Origin: Granulicella sp.
Lineage (GTDB): Bacteria > Acidobacteriota > Terriglobia > Terriglobales > Acidobacteriaceae
Reading direction: 5' to 3'
Assembly (NCBI GenBank): GCA_025357875.1
Contig: JANYLK010000152.1
Coordinates: 1-39,490 of the forward strand
DNA length: 39,490 bases
The notes beneath the pieces were generated by a model that saw only the letters and a program-made list of their open reading frames with translations, had not been told where the DNA came from and searched no databases. Of the stretch, positions 17,974 to 26,719 are shown piece after piece. How positions within the stretch are numbered: the stretch's first letter is position 1; each line of letters starts with the position of its first letter. Made by a program: the position numbers and the translations under genes.

Positions 17974-18081
17974 GTTCGAAGCGTGCCCCGGTCCCATCGC
18001 ATCTCATTATCATTGCTCAGCGTTCCCACCCTTGACCCCGCAAGCGAGGCCCGCCGGCAGATATACTTGAAGTTTGTGCTC

Positions 18082-19047
18082 ATGAGGACTAGACGGATCA
18101 GAAAGTTAAGACAAGCTGTCTCCATCGGTCTCCTGGCCCTGACTTCGGCTCTTACCGGCTGTCTGGTCCACAGGCACAGCGTTCTAAAGACGCATCCGCC
18201 AGACGTTGTTCTCAATGCCACCCTCGATCAGCTTCTTAAGCAAGTAGACGAGCGGTACGCCGCAATTCACACCATGACCGCTTTCGTTCAGGTCACAGCC
18301 TGCACCGGCGGCGCTTCCAAGGGTGAGGTGAAGTGCTACTCCCCCTTCAGCGGCAACATCATCATCGGCAAGCCTCAACAGATCAACGTGATTCTGAAGC
18401 TCCCGCTTCTGGGCAGTCGAGCCATCGACATGGTCTCCGACGGCAAGACCTTCAAGATGCTGATTTCACTTAACAACTGCGCCATCATCGGCTCCGACGT
18501 CGTCACCAACACCTCGCAAAAAGGCCTCTACAGCCTGCGGCCGGCCGTCATACTCGACTCCCTGTTGATGCATGGCAAGGAACCGGATCAGGTTGTTTCC
18601 ATGACCCAGGACAGCCGCGACGTACCCAATCCAAAGAAGCGCAAGGATATTATCAACGAGCCGGACTACGACATCGACTTCCTCTCGCAGCCGGAGAACC
18701 AGGTCGCTAAAACCCTGCATGTGATTCATATCAGCCGCGTCGACCTGCTGCCCTACCGCCAGGACATTTACAACGCCGAAGGCAAAGTCGAGACGCAGGC
18801 GTTCTATTCAAACTATCAAAAGTTCGGCGACATCAACTTTCCCTCAAAGATCGAGATTCAGCGCCCGCTCGACGAACTCGACCTCACCATCGTCCTCGTC
18901 AAGAAGACCAGTTTCAACCAGAAACTCCCCGACGACCAGTTCGATCTCGGCCCCATCCCCGCGAACTACACCATCCAGAATATGGATGATCCCGTCAGCG
19001 CCTCTACAAACCCGTGCGCCGCGCATGCTCCGCAATCGACGCATTGA
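18082..19047 (+). CDS. LolA/DUF4292-like outer-membrane lipoprotein
   Basis: 321 residues from the ATG at 18082, which gives a lipoprotein signal peptide (LRQAVSIGLLALTSALTGC). An upstream ATG at 17983 adds residues with no such signal, so I prefer the later one. After the anchor the sequence has LolA-like features: a helix (VVLNATLDQLLKQVDERYAAI), then alternating beta strands (FSGNIIIGKPQQINVILKLP, SRAIDMVSDGKTFKMLISL) and a late VETQAFYSNYQKFGDINFPS strand. Such proteins bind lipids or lipoproteins in a half-barrel. Its last 44 bases overlap the convergent oxidoreductase gene; the overlap codes for a loosely ordered tail. Confidence 0.75.
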   Translation: MRTRRIRKLRQAVSIGLLALTSALTGCLVHRHSVLKTHPPDVVLNATLDQLLKQVDERYAAIHTMTAFVQVTACTGGASKGEVKCYSPFSGNIIIGKPQQINVILKLPLLGSRAIDMVSDGKTFKMLISLNNCAIIGSDVVTNTSQKGLYSLRPAVILDSLLMHGKEPDQVVSMTQDSRDVPNPKKRKDIINEPDYDIDFLSQPENQVAKTLHVIHISRVDLLPYRQDIYNAEGKVETQAFYSNYQKFGDINFPSKIEIQRPLDELDLTIVLVKKTSFNQKLPDDQFDLGPIPANYTIQNMDDPVSASTNPCAAHAPQSTH

Positions 19048-20083
19048 TATCCAGCGCCAATGCCAGTGCCGCCCGGCCATCCTCCACCGTCACCACCGGC
19101 TGATTGCGCGTCCGCACCGCCTCAAGAAACGCCTCAATTTCGAGCCGCAGAGGCTCACCCGCCTCCACCGGAACTTTGCGCAGCTCCATACCCATCGAAG
19201 GATGTCCGCCTGCCTTCGCGGCCGCTTCCGCCAGCGCAGCCATCTGCGCCATGTCCATGCCCGCGGCTGCGGACACGTCGATCATCAGCAGATCCTGCCG
19301 CGCGAAATCGAGAGAAAGATACTGGTGCGGCTGAAAGAATCGCATCTTCCTCACCCGCTCCGTGCTCACCCGGCTGGCCGTAAAGTTTGCGACACATCCA
19401 TTCCCGAATTCCAGCCGAACATTCGCGATGTCGACCTTCTTCGACAGCACCGGTAGTCCCACCGCACGCACCTCGCGCACTGGCTTACCGACCAACTTCG
19501 TCACAATGTCCAGATCGTGAATCATCAGGTCCAGCACCACATCCACATCCAGAGAACGGGGCGTAAACACGCTCAGCCGATGCACCTCGAAGAACATTGG
19601 CCGATTCAGCAGCGGTCGCACCGCCCGCACCGCAGGGTTGAATCGCTCCAGATGCCCGACCTGCACGATGCGCCCATGCTCACGCGCCAACGCGACAATC
19701 TCATCGGCATCGGCAAGGCTCGCCGCAAGCGGCTTCTCAATCAGCAAGTCGATGCCGCACGCCATCAGCGCCCTCGCGCAGGCTGCATGATGCACCGTTG
19801 GCACACATACCGAAGCCGCATCCACGCGCTTCAGTTCGGCGCGTGCCGCTGCCATACACGCCTCAATCGTCGCGAAGCCGCGCACGTCGAACTTCGCCTC
19901 AGCAGCAGCCCGCGCGGCTTCATTCGGATCGATCACCGCGGTCAGTTCAACCGGATATCCACCCTGCTGTAGCTCGCGATACACCCGCAGATGGTTGCGC
20001 CCGAACGCTCCCGCGCCCACCACCGCCACCCGCAGCGGCACCCCGTTCCCCGTTGTCTGTTCGCTGATCGCTGCTTCCGGCAC
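19004..20083 (-). CDS. Gfo/Idh/MocA-family NAD(P)-dependent oxidoreductase
   Basis: 359 residues starting at a GTG. The N-terminal Rossmann motif VAVVGAGAFGRNHLRVY (about 18-35) binds the dinucleotide, the EKPLA motif (about 140) provides the catalytic lysine, and HLERFNPAVRA plus the C-terminal alpha/beta sheet domain follow. The family oxidises or reduces sugar derivatives. Members with GHLERFNPA are often UDP-sugar dehydrogenases in Acidobacteria envelope clusters, but substrate is a guess. Its start shares one base with the stop of the small upstream gene (TAGTG), so translation is coupled. The 3' end overlaps the convergent lipoprotein gene by 44 bases. Confidence 0.88.
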   Translation of the reverse strand: MPEAAISEQTTGNGVPLRVAVVGAGAFGRNHLRVYRELQQGGYPVELTAVIDPNEAARAAAEAKFDVRGFATIEACMAAARAELKRVDAASVCVPTVHHAACARALMACGIDLLIEKPLAASLADADEIVALAREHGRIVQVGHLERFNPAVRAVRPLLNRPMFFEVHRLSVFTPRSLDVDVVLDLMIHDLDIVTKLVGKPVREVRAVGLPVLSKKVDIANVRLEFGNGCVANFTASRVSTERVRKMRFFQPHQYLSLDFARQDLLMIDVSAAAGMDMAQMAALAEAAAKAGGHPSMGMELRKVPVEAGEPLRLEIEAFLEAVRTRNQPVVTVEDGRAALALALDINASIAEHARRTGL

Positions 20084-20286
20084 TACTTCACCGGACCCTC
20101 AACCGCCTGCCTGCACCGCCCATAGAGCCCCAGCAACTCCGTCACCTGGTCATCCGGCTTCGACGAAGCCGCCACGCCAAATCCAGTCCCACCCGTAGCC
20201 TTGGTGCCTACATGCGCCTGCGCGGCCACAAACTTCAGCAGATCCAGCGCAATGTCTTCCGTGCGGCGAGCCGCGTTGTTCTCCAT
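20083..20286 (-). CDS. Small conserved-type hypothetical protein coupled to oxidoreductase
   Basis: 67 residues from the ATG at 20286 (a GTG/ATG further upstream would add about 17 poor residues). It begins MENNAARRTEDIALDLLKFV and has the middle GTGFGVAASSKPDDQVTELL; soluble, mixed charge, no membrane helix. The stop overlaps the start of the Gfo/Idh/MocA gene by one base, which is good evidence that it is translated. Function unknown. Confidence 0.6.
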   Translation of the reverse strand: MENNAARRTEDIALDLLKFVAAQAHVGTKATGGTGFGVAASSKPDDQVTELLGLYGRCRQAVEGPVK

Positions 20287-20364
20287 AATCGATAATCCCC
20301 TCATTGCCAACCCACCGATCTTAACGGCGCACGCCACCCCGAAGCAAATCGCACATCGCTGCGC

Positions 20365-22146
20365 TCACTCGCCCGCCGCACCCTTCCCTGCAGCCTTCTG
20401 CGCGGCGATCCACTTATCCGTGCGCGCATCCAGCAGATCGAGCGGAAGCACGCCGCCGCCCAGCATCTCGTCATGGAAGGCGCGAATGTCGAACCTGGGC
20501 CCCAGCTCTTTCTGCGCCCGCGCACGAAGTTCGCGAAACTTCAGCTGCCCAAGCTTGTAGCTCAGCGCCTGCGCTGGCCAAGCGATGTAGCGATCCGTCT
20601 CCGCCTGCAAAGTTAGCTCGTCCACCGCACCCGTCTTGCGGAAGAAGTCGACAACCTGATCGCGCGTCCATCCCTGCGAGTGAATCCCGGTATCGACCAC
20701 CAGTCGCACAGCACGAAACAGCTCCGACGACAGCCTCCCATAGTCCGAAACCGGATCCTGGTAGAAGCCGATCTCTTTGCCAAGCTGCTCCGAGTACAGA
20801 CCCCAACCCTCGATGTAGCCCGAGTTGAACGTGTGATTGCGAAATTTCGGCAAGCCCGTCAACTGCTGCGCAATCGTAATCTGCATGTGGTGGCCGGGAA
20901 CGCCCTCGTGATACGCGACCGCCTCATCATCGATCATCGAACGGTGCGTCGGATCGGCGGTCTGAACCGATACGCGTCCCGGCCGCTTGCCGTCCGGAGT
21001 GCCGCCCTGATAGTGCGTCGCCTGCCCCGGCTGGAATGCCGGAATCGCCTCCACCGTCACTGGACTCTTCGGCAGCACATTGAAAAGCTCCGGCAGCTTC
21101 GGCTGCATTTGCGCAATGTACTTGCTGAAGTCGTCCACAATTTGCTGAGACGAAGTCGCCATGTACTTCGGGTTCGTCTTCAGCGATGCGCGGAAGCTGG
21201 CGAGGTCGGCGAACCCTTCCTTCTTCGCGATCACCAGCATCTCTCCCTCGATGCGGTCGATCTCGCTCAGGCCGATTTTGTGAATCTCGTCCGGACTCAG
21301 GTTCGTCGTGGTGCGGCTGCGAATGTAATTCTGGTAGCGCGCCTTGCCGTCGGGCAGCGACGTCGCCGCCAGCGTCGTGCGCCCATGCGGCGCATACTCC
21401 GTCGTGACAAAAGCCGCAAACGATTTGTAAGCCGGCAGTACATCTGCGTTCACCGCGTCGGTAATCTCTTTCGTCAACCGCTGCTGATCTTCGGCCGCGA
21501 TGCTGCTGGGATACTTCTTGGTCGAATTCAGAAACGGATCGGCGGCGACGATGCCATCACACTGCGCAGGAATCTTCTCCAGCAGGAACTTCACCGGCAT
21601 CAAGCCATCCTTCATCCCGGCCCGCATCACCTCTTCGGTCTGCGTGAACGCCTGCGGAATCTGGTGCAGCCGTGAAATGTAATCCTCGTAGTGCTGCACC
21701 GAATCCAGCGGAACCGCGTTCGGCATATCTGAGAAGGACAGATGCGGACCACTCATCTGGTTCACCGGCATCTCGAACTCTTTGAAGCCGTAGTTGTCGA
21801 TCCGCTGCTGCAACGTACGCATCATGATCTGGTTCGAAAGCGTGTCCTGCTCCGGAAAGCCATCGGTCGGGATAGCCTTCAGCCGCGTCAGGAAATCCAA
21901 GTCCAACGCATGTTCACGCTCTACCTGCGCCAACGAATCATCGTTGAGCTTGTCGTTATAGCGATATTCGCCAAAAGCCGTCGCAGCCTCCGGCGCGTTC
22001 TTCAAGTCGGATTGGTACCTCTCTTCGAAGAGCGCGTTCTGTGCAGCAATGCGAGCCTCAATCGAGACGGGCGCCGCATACACGAAAGCTGTGGCAGAGA
22101 CAAAAAAGACGGCGGCGAGAAGGACTTTTCCAATTCGGAAGCGCAT
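20365..22146 (-). CDS. DUF885 family secreted protein, probable metallopeptidase-like
   Basis: 593 residues with a signal peptide (RIGKVLLAAVFFVSATAFVYA). The diagnostic DUF885 motif EGVPGHHMQ is present in EAVAYHEGVPGHHMQITIAQ. Upstream is the mostly helical region typical of the family (LTRLKAIPTDGFPEQDTL; YEDYISRLHQIPQAF). Downstream are the SGYIEGWGLYSEQLGKEIGF and WPAQALSYKLGQLKFREL blocks, all expected. DUF885 proteins are thought to be zinc-dependent peptidases related to the M3/M32 fold; the substrate is unknown. The gene is followed by the small protein and oxidoreductase genes on the same strand. Confidence 0.88.
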   Translation of the reverse strand: MRFRIGKVLLAAVFFVSATAFVYAAPVSIEARIAAQNALFEERYQSDLKNAPEAATAFGEYRYNDKLNDDSLAQVEREHALDLDFLTRLKAIPTDGFPEQDTLSNQIMMRTLQQRIDNYGFKEFEMPVNQMSGPHLSFSDMPNAVPLDSVQHYEDYISRLHQIPQAFTQTEEVMRAGMKDGLMPVKFLLEKIPAQCDGIVAADPFLNSTKKYPSSIAAEDQQRLTKEITDAVNADVLPAYKSFAAFVTTEYAPHGRTTLAATSLPDGKARYQNYIRSRTTTNLSPDEIHKIGLSEIDRIEGEMLVIAKKEGFADLASFRASLKTNPKYMATSSQQIVDDFSKYIAQMQPKLPELFNVLPKSPVTVEAIPAFQPGQATHYQGGTPDGKRPGRVSVQTADPTHRSMIDDEAVAYHEGVPGHHMQITIAQQLTGLPKFRNHTFNSGYIEGWGLYSEQLGKEIGFYQDPVSDYGRLSSELFRAVRLVVDTGIHSQGWTRDQVVDFFRKTGAVDELTLQAETDRYIAWPAQALSYKLGQLKFRELRARAQKELGPRFDIRAFHDEMLGGGVLPLDLLDARTDKWIAAQKAAGKGAAGE

Positions 22147-22246
22147 CCAAAAAACTTACCACGTTGCGGGCTTGTACTGACACAGCTGCCGAGCCCTCAG
22201 GTTATCTCGGATTCGTCCTGTCAAAGTGGGCCGGGTATTCGTCCCA

Positions 22247-23395
22247 TCATCCCGCGCGCACACCGCAAAGAATCTCATACGAGATCGTTCCTGCCGGCCG
22301 CGCATGATCGTCCGCCGTCACCCCATCGCCGAGTAGCACTACCTCATTGCCAACGTGCACACCGTCGATCGCACTCACATCAACCATCGTCAAGTTCATC
22401 GAAATTCGCCCCACAATCGCCGCGCGCTTGTCAACGATCATCACCCAACCACCCGGCTTTGCGTTCGTCGAAGAAAGCTCCCGCCGCAATCCATCCGAAT
22501 ACCCCACCGGCAGCAACGCCAGCCGCATCGGCCCTTGCGCGGTATAGGTCGCGTTATATCCCACAGTCTCGCCAGCCAAGACTTCGCGTACATCCACCAC
22601 GCGAGTCTTCCAGGTCATCACCGGCTTCACCGCTGGTCGCAGCTTCGGCCCATCATTCGCGCCCTCAATCGGCAAGCAATATCCATACAACGCAATCCCG
22701 CAGCGCACCATCGCACGCGCTCCCACCGTCTTCGCCAACTCAACCAACCACGGTGACGACTGCGCAGGATTGTCCACCGAAGAGGAACTTCCGGCATGCA
22801 CCCACTTCGGCGTCAGGCCTCGCTCCCGCACCTGTGCAATCGCGACCTCAAACCGCCGTTCCTGCGCCTGAGTTCTCTCCGAACAAGCCACCTCCGCCGC
22901 GCAGAAATGCGTCAACATCCCATCCAGGCCTATCCCCACTTCGCCCATCGCATCGAGTACCTCATCTAACGCTGCACCCGGACGAACTCCCTGCCGCCCC
23001 ATCCCCGTCTCCACCTCGACATGTACTCCCGCACCCGTCCCAGCAAGCCACCCAACCTGTTCCGCTGTCCACACCACCGGGGTCAACCCGTACTTCACAA
23101 TCGCCGACACATCCTCCGGCATGAATCCACACATCACCAAAATTTTAGGCGCATCCTCCGCCACAAATCCCGCCGCATTCAGCGCCAACCGCACCTGCGC
23201 TCCCTCGCTCGCACACGCCACACCGAGCCACTTCGCGCCTGCCCGCGCCAGCGCCACACAGCACACCTCAGCCCCATGCCCATACGCATCCGCCTTCACC
23301 ACTGCCAGCACGTCCGTCTGGGCACCAACCGCCGCCGCAACTACGCGGAAATTTCCCGCCAGCCGCTCCTCCGAAATCTCAATCCAGCTATTCAC
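22247..23395 (-). CDS. alr: Alanine racemase
   Basis: 382 residues. PLP-dependent enzyme converting L- to D-alanine for peptidoglycan. The PLP lysine is Lys34 in AVVKADAYGHG, the second catalytic base is Tyr280 in VGYNATYTAQ, and RISMNLTMVDVS plus the C-terminal GTISYEILCGV are standard. Unusually rich in Cys for this enzyme (CCVALA, VACAS, CSERT). It follows the NAD(P)-binding protein gene by 24 bases and dnaB further upstream, so the three may be one operon. dacB and mltG, also cell-wall genes, are elsewhere in the window. Confidence 0.95.
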   Translation of the reverse strand: MNSWIEISEERLAGNFRVVAAAVGAQTDVLAVVKADAYGHGAEVCCVALARAGAKWLGVACASEGAQVRLALNAAGFVAEDAPKILVMCGFMPEDVSAIVKYGLTPVVWTAEQVGWLAGTGAGVHVEVETGMGRQGVRPGAALDEVLDAMGEVGIGLDGMLTHFCAAEVACSERTQAQERRFEVAIAQVRERGLTPKWVHAGSSSSVDNPAQSSPWLVELAKTVGARAMVRCGIALYGYCLPIEGANDGPKLRPAVKPVMTWKTRVVDVREVLAGETVGYNATYTAQGPMRLALLPVGYSDGLRRELSSTNAKPGGWVMIVDKRAAIVGRISMNLTMVDVSAIDGVHVGNEVVLLGDGVTADDHARPAGTISYEILCGVRAG

Positions 23396-23419
23396 CGTCT
23401 CCGCCCTAACGCCGCACCC

Positions 23420-24106
23420 TCACGCGTTTGCAATGTCCACCGCTTCCAGTACCGGCTTCGGGTACCCCAGCTTCGCCACCGCAAGCATCGACCGACCCAC
23501 CTGCTCCGTCGTTGTCACATACCGCGGAAACCTGCGCAGCAGCAGCGGTAGGAACGGCCGCAGCACCGTGTACGCTACCCGATACAACTTAGTCTTTGAA
23601 GTGATTCCATGCAGCGGAACAATCGCTCCCGGCCGAAACATATACGCCGCCTTGAACCCCAGTGCCAGCAGCGCATTCTCTGTCGCGCCCTTCACCCGCG
23701 CCCACATCACGCGCCCACGCTCGGTCGAATCCGTCCCCGCACCCGACACATAAATGAACGTCATGCCACCGCCCGCAGTCGTCGGATTCTGCCGCAGCAC
23801 CGCCTGCGCCACCGCCATCGTCAGGTCATACGTCACCCGCCGATACTCCGCGTCATTCATCCCGACGGACGAAACTCCCAGGCAAAAGAAGCACGCGTCG
23901 AATCCCGAAAATTCACCTTCAACCCTCGAAAAGTCATAGAACTCATCTGTAACTACTTCGCATACTTTCTCGCTTCTCCGCCCGAGGCTTGGCCCCGAGG
24001 CGCGCCGCACCACGGACACCACTGCCTCCACATCCGAGTCGAGCACGCACTCCCGCAACACGCCCTGCCCAACCATCCCAGTCGCACCAAACAAAATCAC
24101 ACGCAT
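23420..24106 (-). CDS. NAD(P)-binding atypical short-chain dehydrogenase (HTATIP2/Ycf39-like)
   Basis: 228 residues with the N-terminal nucleotide site VILFGATGMVGQGVLRE (3-19) and the later TFIYVSGAGTDSTERGR segment, a typical SDR strand 5. The C-terminal half is YMFRPGAIVPLHG, then a basic patch (LLRRFPRY). The Tyr-x3-Lys catalytic pair is not evident, as in atypical NAD(P)H-binding proteins. Its start lies 3 bases after dnaB's stop. Role unknown. Confidence 0.82.
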   Translation of the reverse strand: MRVILFGATGMVGQGVLRECVLDSDVEAVVSVVRRASGPSLGRRSEKVCEVVTDEFYDFSRVEGEFSGFDACFFCLGVSSVGMNDAEYRRVTYDLTMAVAQAVLRQNPTTAGGGMTFIYVSGAGTDSTERGRVMWARVKGATENALLALGFKAAYMFRPGAIVPLHGITSKTKLYRVAYTVLRPFLPLLLRRFPRYVTTTEQVGRSMLAVAKLGYPKPVLEAVDIANA

Positions 24107-24109
24107 TCG

Positions 24110-25453
24110 CTAGTAACCACCCGCATCTCCCGTCGCAGGGTTCGCGAACAGCGTGAAGTCCGATAGATACAGCAGGTGGACACTCCCGGTAGGCCCATTT
24201 CTCTGCTTTGCCACAATGATCTCCGCCTTACCCTTCAGGTCTTCATTCTCGCGGTCGTAATATTCCTCGCGATGGATGAACGCGACCACATCCGCGTCCT
24301 GTTCAATCGACCCCGACTCGCGCAGATCGCTCAGCAGCGGCTTCTTATCGCCGGTCCTCTGCTCGTTGCTGCGTGAAAGCTGGGCGGCTGCAAGCACTGG
24401 CACCTTCATCTCTTTGGCCAGAGACTTCAATCCTCGTGAAATAGACGAAACCTCTTGAGTGCGGTTCTCAAAACCCTTTCTGCCTGCAGGCGTCGACCCT
24501 CCCATTAGTTGCAGATAATCGATCACGATCAGGTCCAGCCGGCCCTCCTTCTGCTTCAGGCGCCTCACCTTGGCTCGCATCTCAGGCAGAGTAATCCCAG
24601 GCGTGTCATCGATAAACAGCTTCGACTCCATCAGCCGGCCCAGTGCGCTGTTCAACTTACCTTTGTCATCCTTGGCAAGAAACCCCTGTTGCATTTTGCG
24701 GGAATTGACCTGCGCCTCACTCGCCAGCAAGCGCCGGAGCAGACTTTCCTTTGACATTTCCAGCGAGAAAACTGCCACCACTTTGCCATCGCGTATCGCC
24801 GCATTTTGCGCAATGTTAATCGCCAGCGCCGTCTTACCCATCGAAGGCCGCGCACCAATAATAATTAGTTCTGACGCCTGCAATCCGCTTGTCATTCGGT
24901 CAAGCTCGATGAAGTGCGTCGCTAAGCCTGTAATCTCGCGTCCTTGCTCATACAATTGGTCGATCGACCCAAAAGACTCCTTCACGATGTCGGGAATTCC
25001 TGAAAAGGTTCTGACAATGGCTCGATCCGAAATCTCCATGAGCCGATTGCTCACATCATTCAATACCTCTAAGGCTTCAGTGGTCTGATCGGCGGCCTCC
25101 AACATGCCTAGATCACATACACTCATCAGCTGCCGCAGAAGGCTTTTGTCCCTGACAATCCGAACGTAACTTTCAACGCTCAGTTTTCTAGGAAGGCCTT
25201 CACTAAGCTCCGCGAGGTATGCCCGGCCGCCAATCGAATCAAGCTCTCGGTTCTTGGCGAGCGCTTCTGAGACCGTCACATAGTCAACCGCATACCCAAC
25301 CTCTACTAGCTGCAAAATCGCCTTGTAGATCTTTTGGTGGGAGTCCAGCGAAAAGTCTTCAGAAGCGAGGACCATTGTCGCGTCCGTTATTGCGACCGGA
25401 TCAACCATCATTGCGCCGAGAATTACTTTTTCGACGTGGATCGACTCGGGCAT
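24110..25453 (-). CDS. dnaB: Replicative DNA helicase
   Basis: 447 residues from the ATG at 25453. DnaB unwinds duplex DNA ahead of the replication fork as a hexamer. The N-terminal helical domain (HVEKVILGAMMVD) is followed by a linker and the RecA-like core: Walker A GARPSMGKTA (200-209), Walker B LDLIVIDYLQLM, and QLSRSNEQR and LSDLRESGSIEQDADVV motifs. A longer frame reaches a TTG at 25546, but PESIHVEK aligns with the normal family beginning. The extra sequence contains a good promoter -35/-10 pair instead, so I take the later ATG. The gene is read away from the DUF5076 gene. Confidence 0.95.
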   Translation of the reverse strand: MPESIHVEKVILGAMMVDPVAITDATMVLASEDFSLDSHQKIYKAILQLVEVGYAVDYVTVSEALAKNRELDSIGGRAYLAELSEGLPRKLSVESYVRIVRDKSLLRQLMSVCDLGMLEAADQTTEALEVLNDVSNRLMEISDRAIVRTFSGIPDIVKESFGSIDQLYEQGREITGLATHFIELDRMTSGLQASELIIIGARPSMGKTALAINIAQNAAIRDGKVVAVFSLEMSKESLLRRLLASEAQVNSRKMQQGFLAKDDKGKLNSALGRLMESKLFIDDTPGITLPEMRAKVRRLKQKEGRLDLIVIDYLQLMGGSTPAGRKGFENRTQEVSSISRGLKSLAKEMKVPVLAAAQLSRSNEQRTGDKKPLLSDLRESGSIEQDADVVAFIHREEYYDRENEDLKGKAEIIVAKQRNGPTGSVHLLYLSDFTLFANPATGDAGGY

Positions 25454-25514
25454 TCCTTTGCTATCGATTATGTGTGGATATGTTGCCAACGGACGTTCCA
25501 GACTGGGCGCAGGG

Positions 25515-25546
25515 TTATATGCGCACTGTGTAGCGGCTATAGTCAA
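25515..25546 (-). promoter_or_regulatory. Candidate dnaB promoter
   Basis: On the minus strand TTGACT (25541-25546) is followed by the AT-rich GCATATAA stretch (25515-25522). Depending on the -10 chosen, the spacer is 18 to 20 bases. It lies 60-90 bases upstream of the preferred dnaB start. By eye only. Confidence 0.3.
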
Positions 25547-25694
25547 AGGGTATACAGAAAAGCACCTAGGAAATCGGCGAATTCCTGTGCTAAACAGAGC
25601 TAGTCTTTATCCTACCCCGCTAGCACGAAGCCGAATGGCTGCCAGTCCTCACAAAGATCGGCTACAAGAAGTCCCAGAAGGAGATGTGTCAACT

Positions 25695-25994
25695 ATGGCA
25701 CCCATCAAGCAACTCGACATCCCACCCGCCGCCGCCCGCGACAAGGCCTCCTTCGAAGTCCTGCGCGTCTGGATCGCCGAGCAGGGCCAGCACGTCAGCA
25801 TCCGCTCTGGCGCATGGGAAGACCCCTTCGCCTGGGGCATCGTGCTCGCCGACCTGGCCCGCCACATCGCCCTCGCTCAACAAATCCAGCATCCCGAAAC
25901 CGACACCGAAGCCTTCGTCGAACGCCTTCTAGAAGGCTTTCACGCCGAGATCGAAAACCCCACAGACGAACCTGAAGGCGAAGTAACCCAGTAG
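25695..25994 (+). CDS. DUF5076 family protein
   Basis: 99 residues from the ATG at 25695, behind an AAGGAG site; the longer upstream frame overlaps the dnaB promoter and lacks homology. The DUF5076 pattern is recognisable: IPPAAARDKASFEVLRVWIA, GQHVSIRSGAWEDPFAWGIV, LADLARHIALA. This is a small cytoplasmic family of unknown function found next to many different genes. The C-terminus is acidic. It diverges from dnaB. Confidence 0.8.
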   Translation: MAPIKQLDIPPAAARDKASFEVLRVWIAEQGQHVSIRSGAWEDPFAWGIVLADLARHIALAQQIQHPETDTEAFVERLLEGFHAEIENPTDEPEGEVTQ

Positions 25995-26057
25995 CAGTCG
26001 TGTCGCTTCAATCGGCCCTATGACAATCAGCCAACGAGTCTTTACTTATGGCCTATC

Positions 26058-26071
26058 TTAGCTAAGTTAGC
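26058..26071. promoter_or_regulatory. Candidate operator of the toxin-antitoxin pair
   Basis: Overlapping palindromes TTAGCTAA (26058-26065) and GCTAAGTTAGC (26061-26071) lie 23 bases before the antitoxin start and just upstream of its GAGGAAG ribosome site. Phd-type antitoxins repress their own promoter through such repeats. The link is by position. Confidence 0.35.
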
Positions 26072-26093
26072 ATAGCAGCCTGAGGAAGAACCT

Positions 26094-26311
26094 ATGGTCA
26101 GCGCTACCATCTTTGAAGCTAAAACCAACCTCTCCGCCCTCGTCAAGAAGGCGCAGAAGGGCGAAACGTCATCATTACCTCCGGCCGCAAGAAGGTTCCC
26201 GTGGCCAAACTTGAAGCCCTACAACCGGTCGCAAAGAGGCGCCTCGGCTCGATGGAAATTCCCGGCTACGTCCCGACCGATGCCATCTTTGATCCGCTCC
26301 CGAAGGGCTGA
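26094..26311 (+). pseudogene. Broken Phd/YefM-type antitoxin (frameshifted)
   Basis: Starts MVSATIFEAKTNLSALVKKAQKGE, the standard Phd/YefM N-terminus (ribosome site GAGGAAG upstream). After Glu24, at 26163-26168, the reading frame slips by one base. The +1-shifted frame continues VIITSGRKKVPVAKLEALQP and ends at a TGA at 26309-26311 after IPGYVPTDAIFDPLPKG. That is exactly the expected antitoxin continuation. One missing base (GAAAC-GTC where GAAACCGTC is expected) therefore splits the gene; a sequencing error is possible. Without the shift the frame reads unrelated residues to 26387. The downstream toxin gene is also broken. Confidence 0.8.
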
Positions 26312-26325
26312 AACGGCGAGGACGA

Positions 26326-26712
26326 ATGACGGTCCTGCTCGACACCCACGCTCTCCTTTAGTCCTTCATCTCACGTGCTTCGCTTAGCAGGGAGGCGACG
26401 GCGATCATGACAAACGAGACTATTGAGATCGTCGTCTCCGCAGCTTCTGCTTGGAAGATCGCAACCAAAGTTCGATTTGGCAAGCTTCCTGAAGGGAAAG
26501 CGTTGGAACAACGCTTTGTCGAAGCATTGGACGAAATCGGCTAAACCCTTCTTCCCATCGACGCCCAGACCGCCCTCCGCGCGGGGCGTCTCACCCCTGA
26601 CCACGGCGACCCATTCGATTGAATGATCGCGGCTCAGGCCCTTGCTCTCGACATTCCAGTCATCAGCAAAGACGCTAAGCTCGACCAATTCGGTGTACGC
26701 CGCATCTGGTAG
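26326..26712 (+). pseudogene. Broken VapC-type PIN-domain toxin (three in-frame stops)
   Basis: One frame from the ATG at 26326 to a TAG at 26710-26712 (128 codons) translates to a PIN-domain toxin: TVLLDTHALL, VVSAASAWKIATKVRFGKL, LTPDHGDPFD, MIAAQALALDIPVISKDAKL, and the C-terminal FGVRRIW. It contains three different stops: TAG at codon 12 (26359, a Trp in relatives), TAA at codon 73 (26542) and TGA at codon 99 (26620, an Arg in relatives). The conserved Glu of the SAASxWEI motif is Lys at codon 44. No indels are needed. It lies 14 bases after the antitoxin remnant, in the order of a normal TA operon. An mRNA-cleaving function is not possible in this form. Confidence 0.85.
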
Positions 26713-26719
26713 CCGCCCA

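Noticed and set aside
25454..25546. Longer DnaB start at TTG 25546
   Set aside because: The added residues do not align with DnaB N-termini and the TTG falls on a TTGACT promoter box; the ATG at 25453 fits the family.
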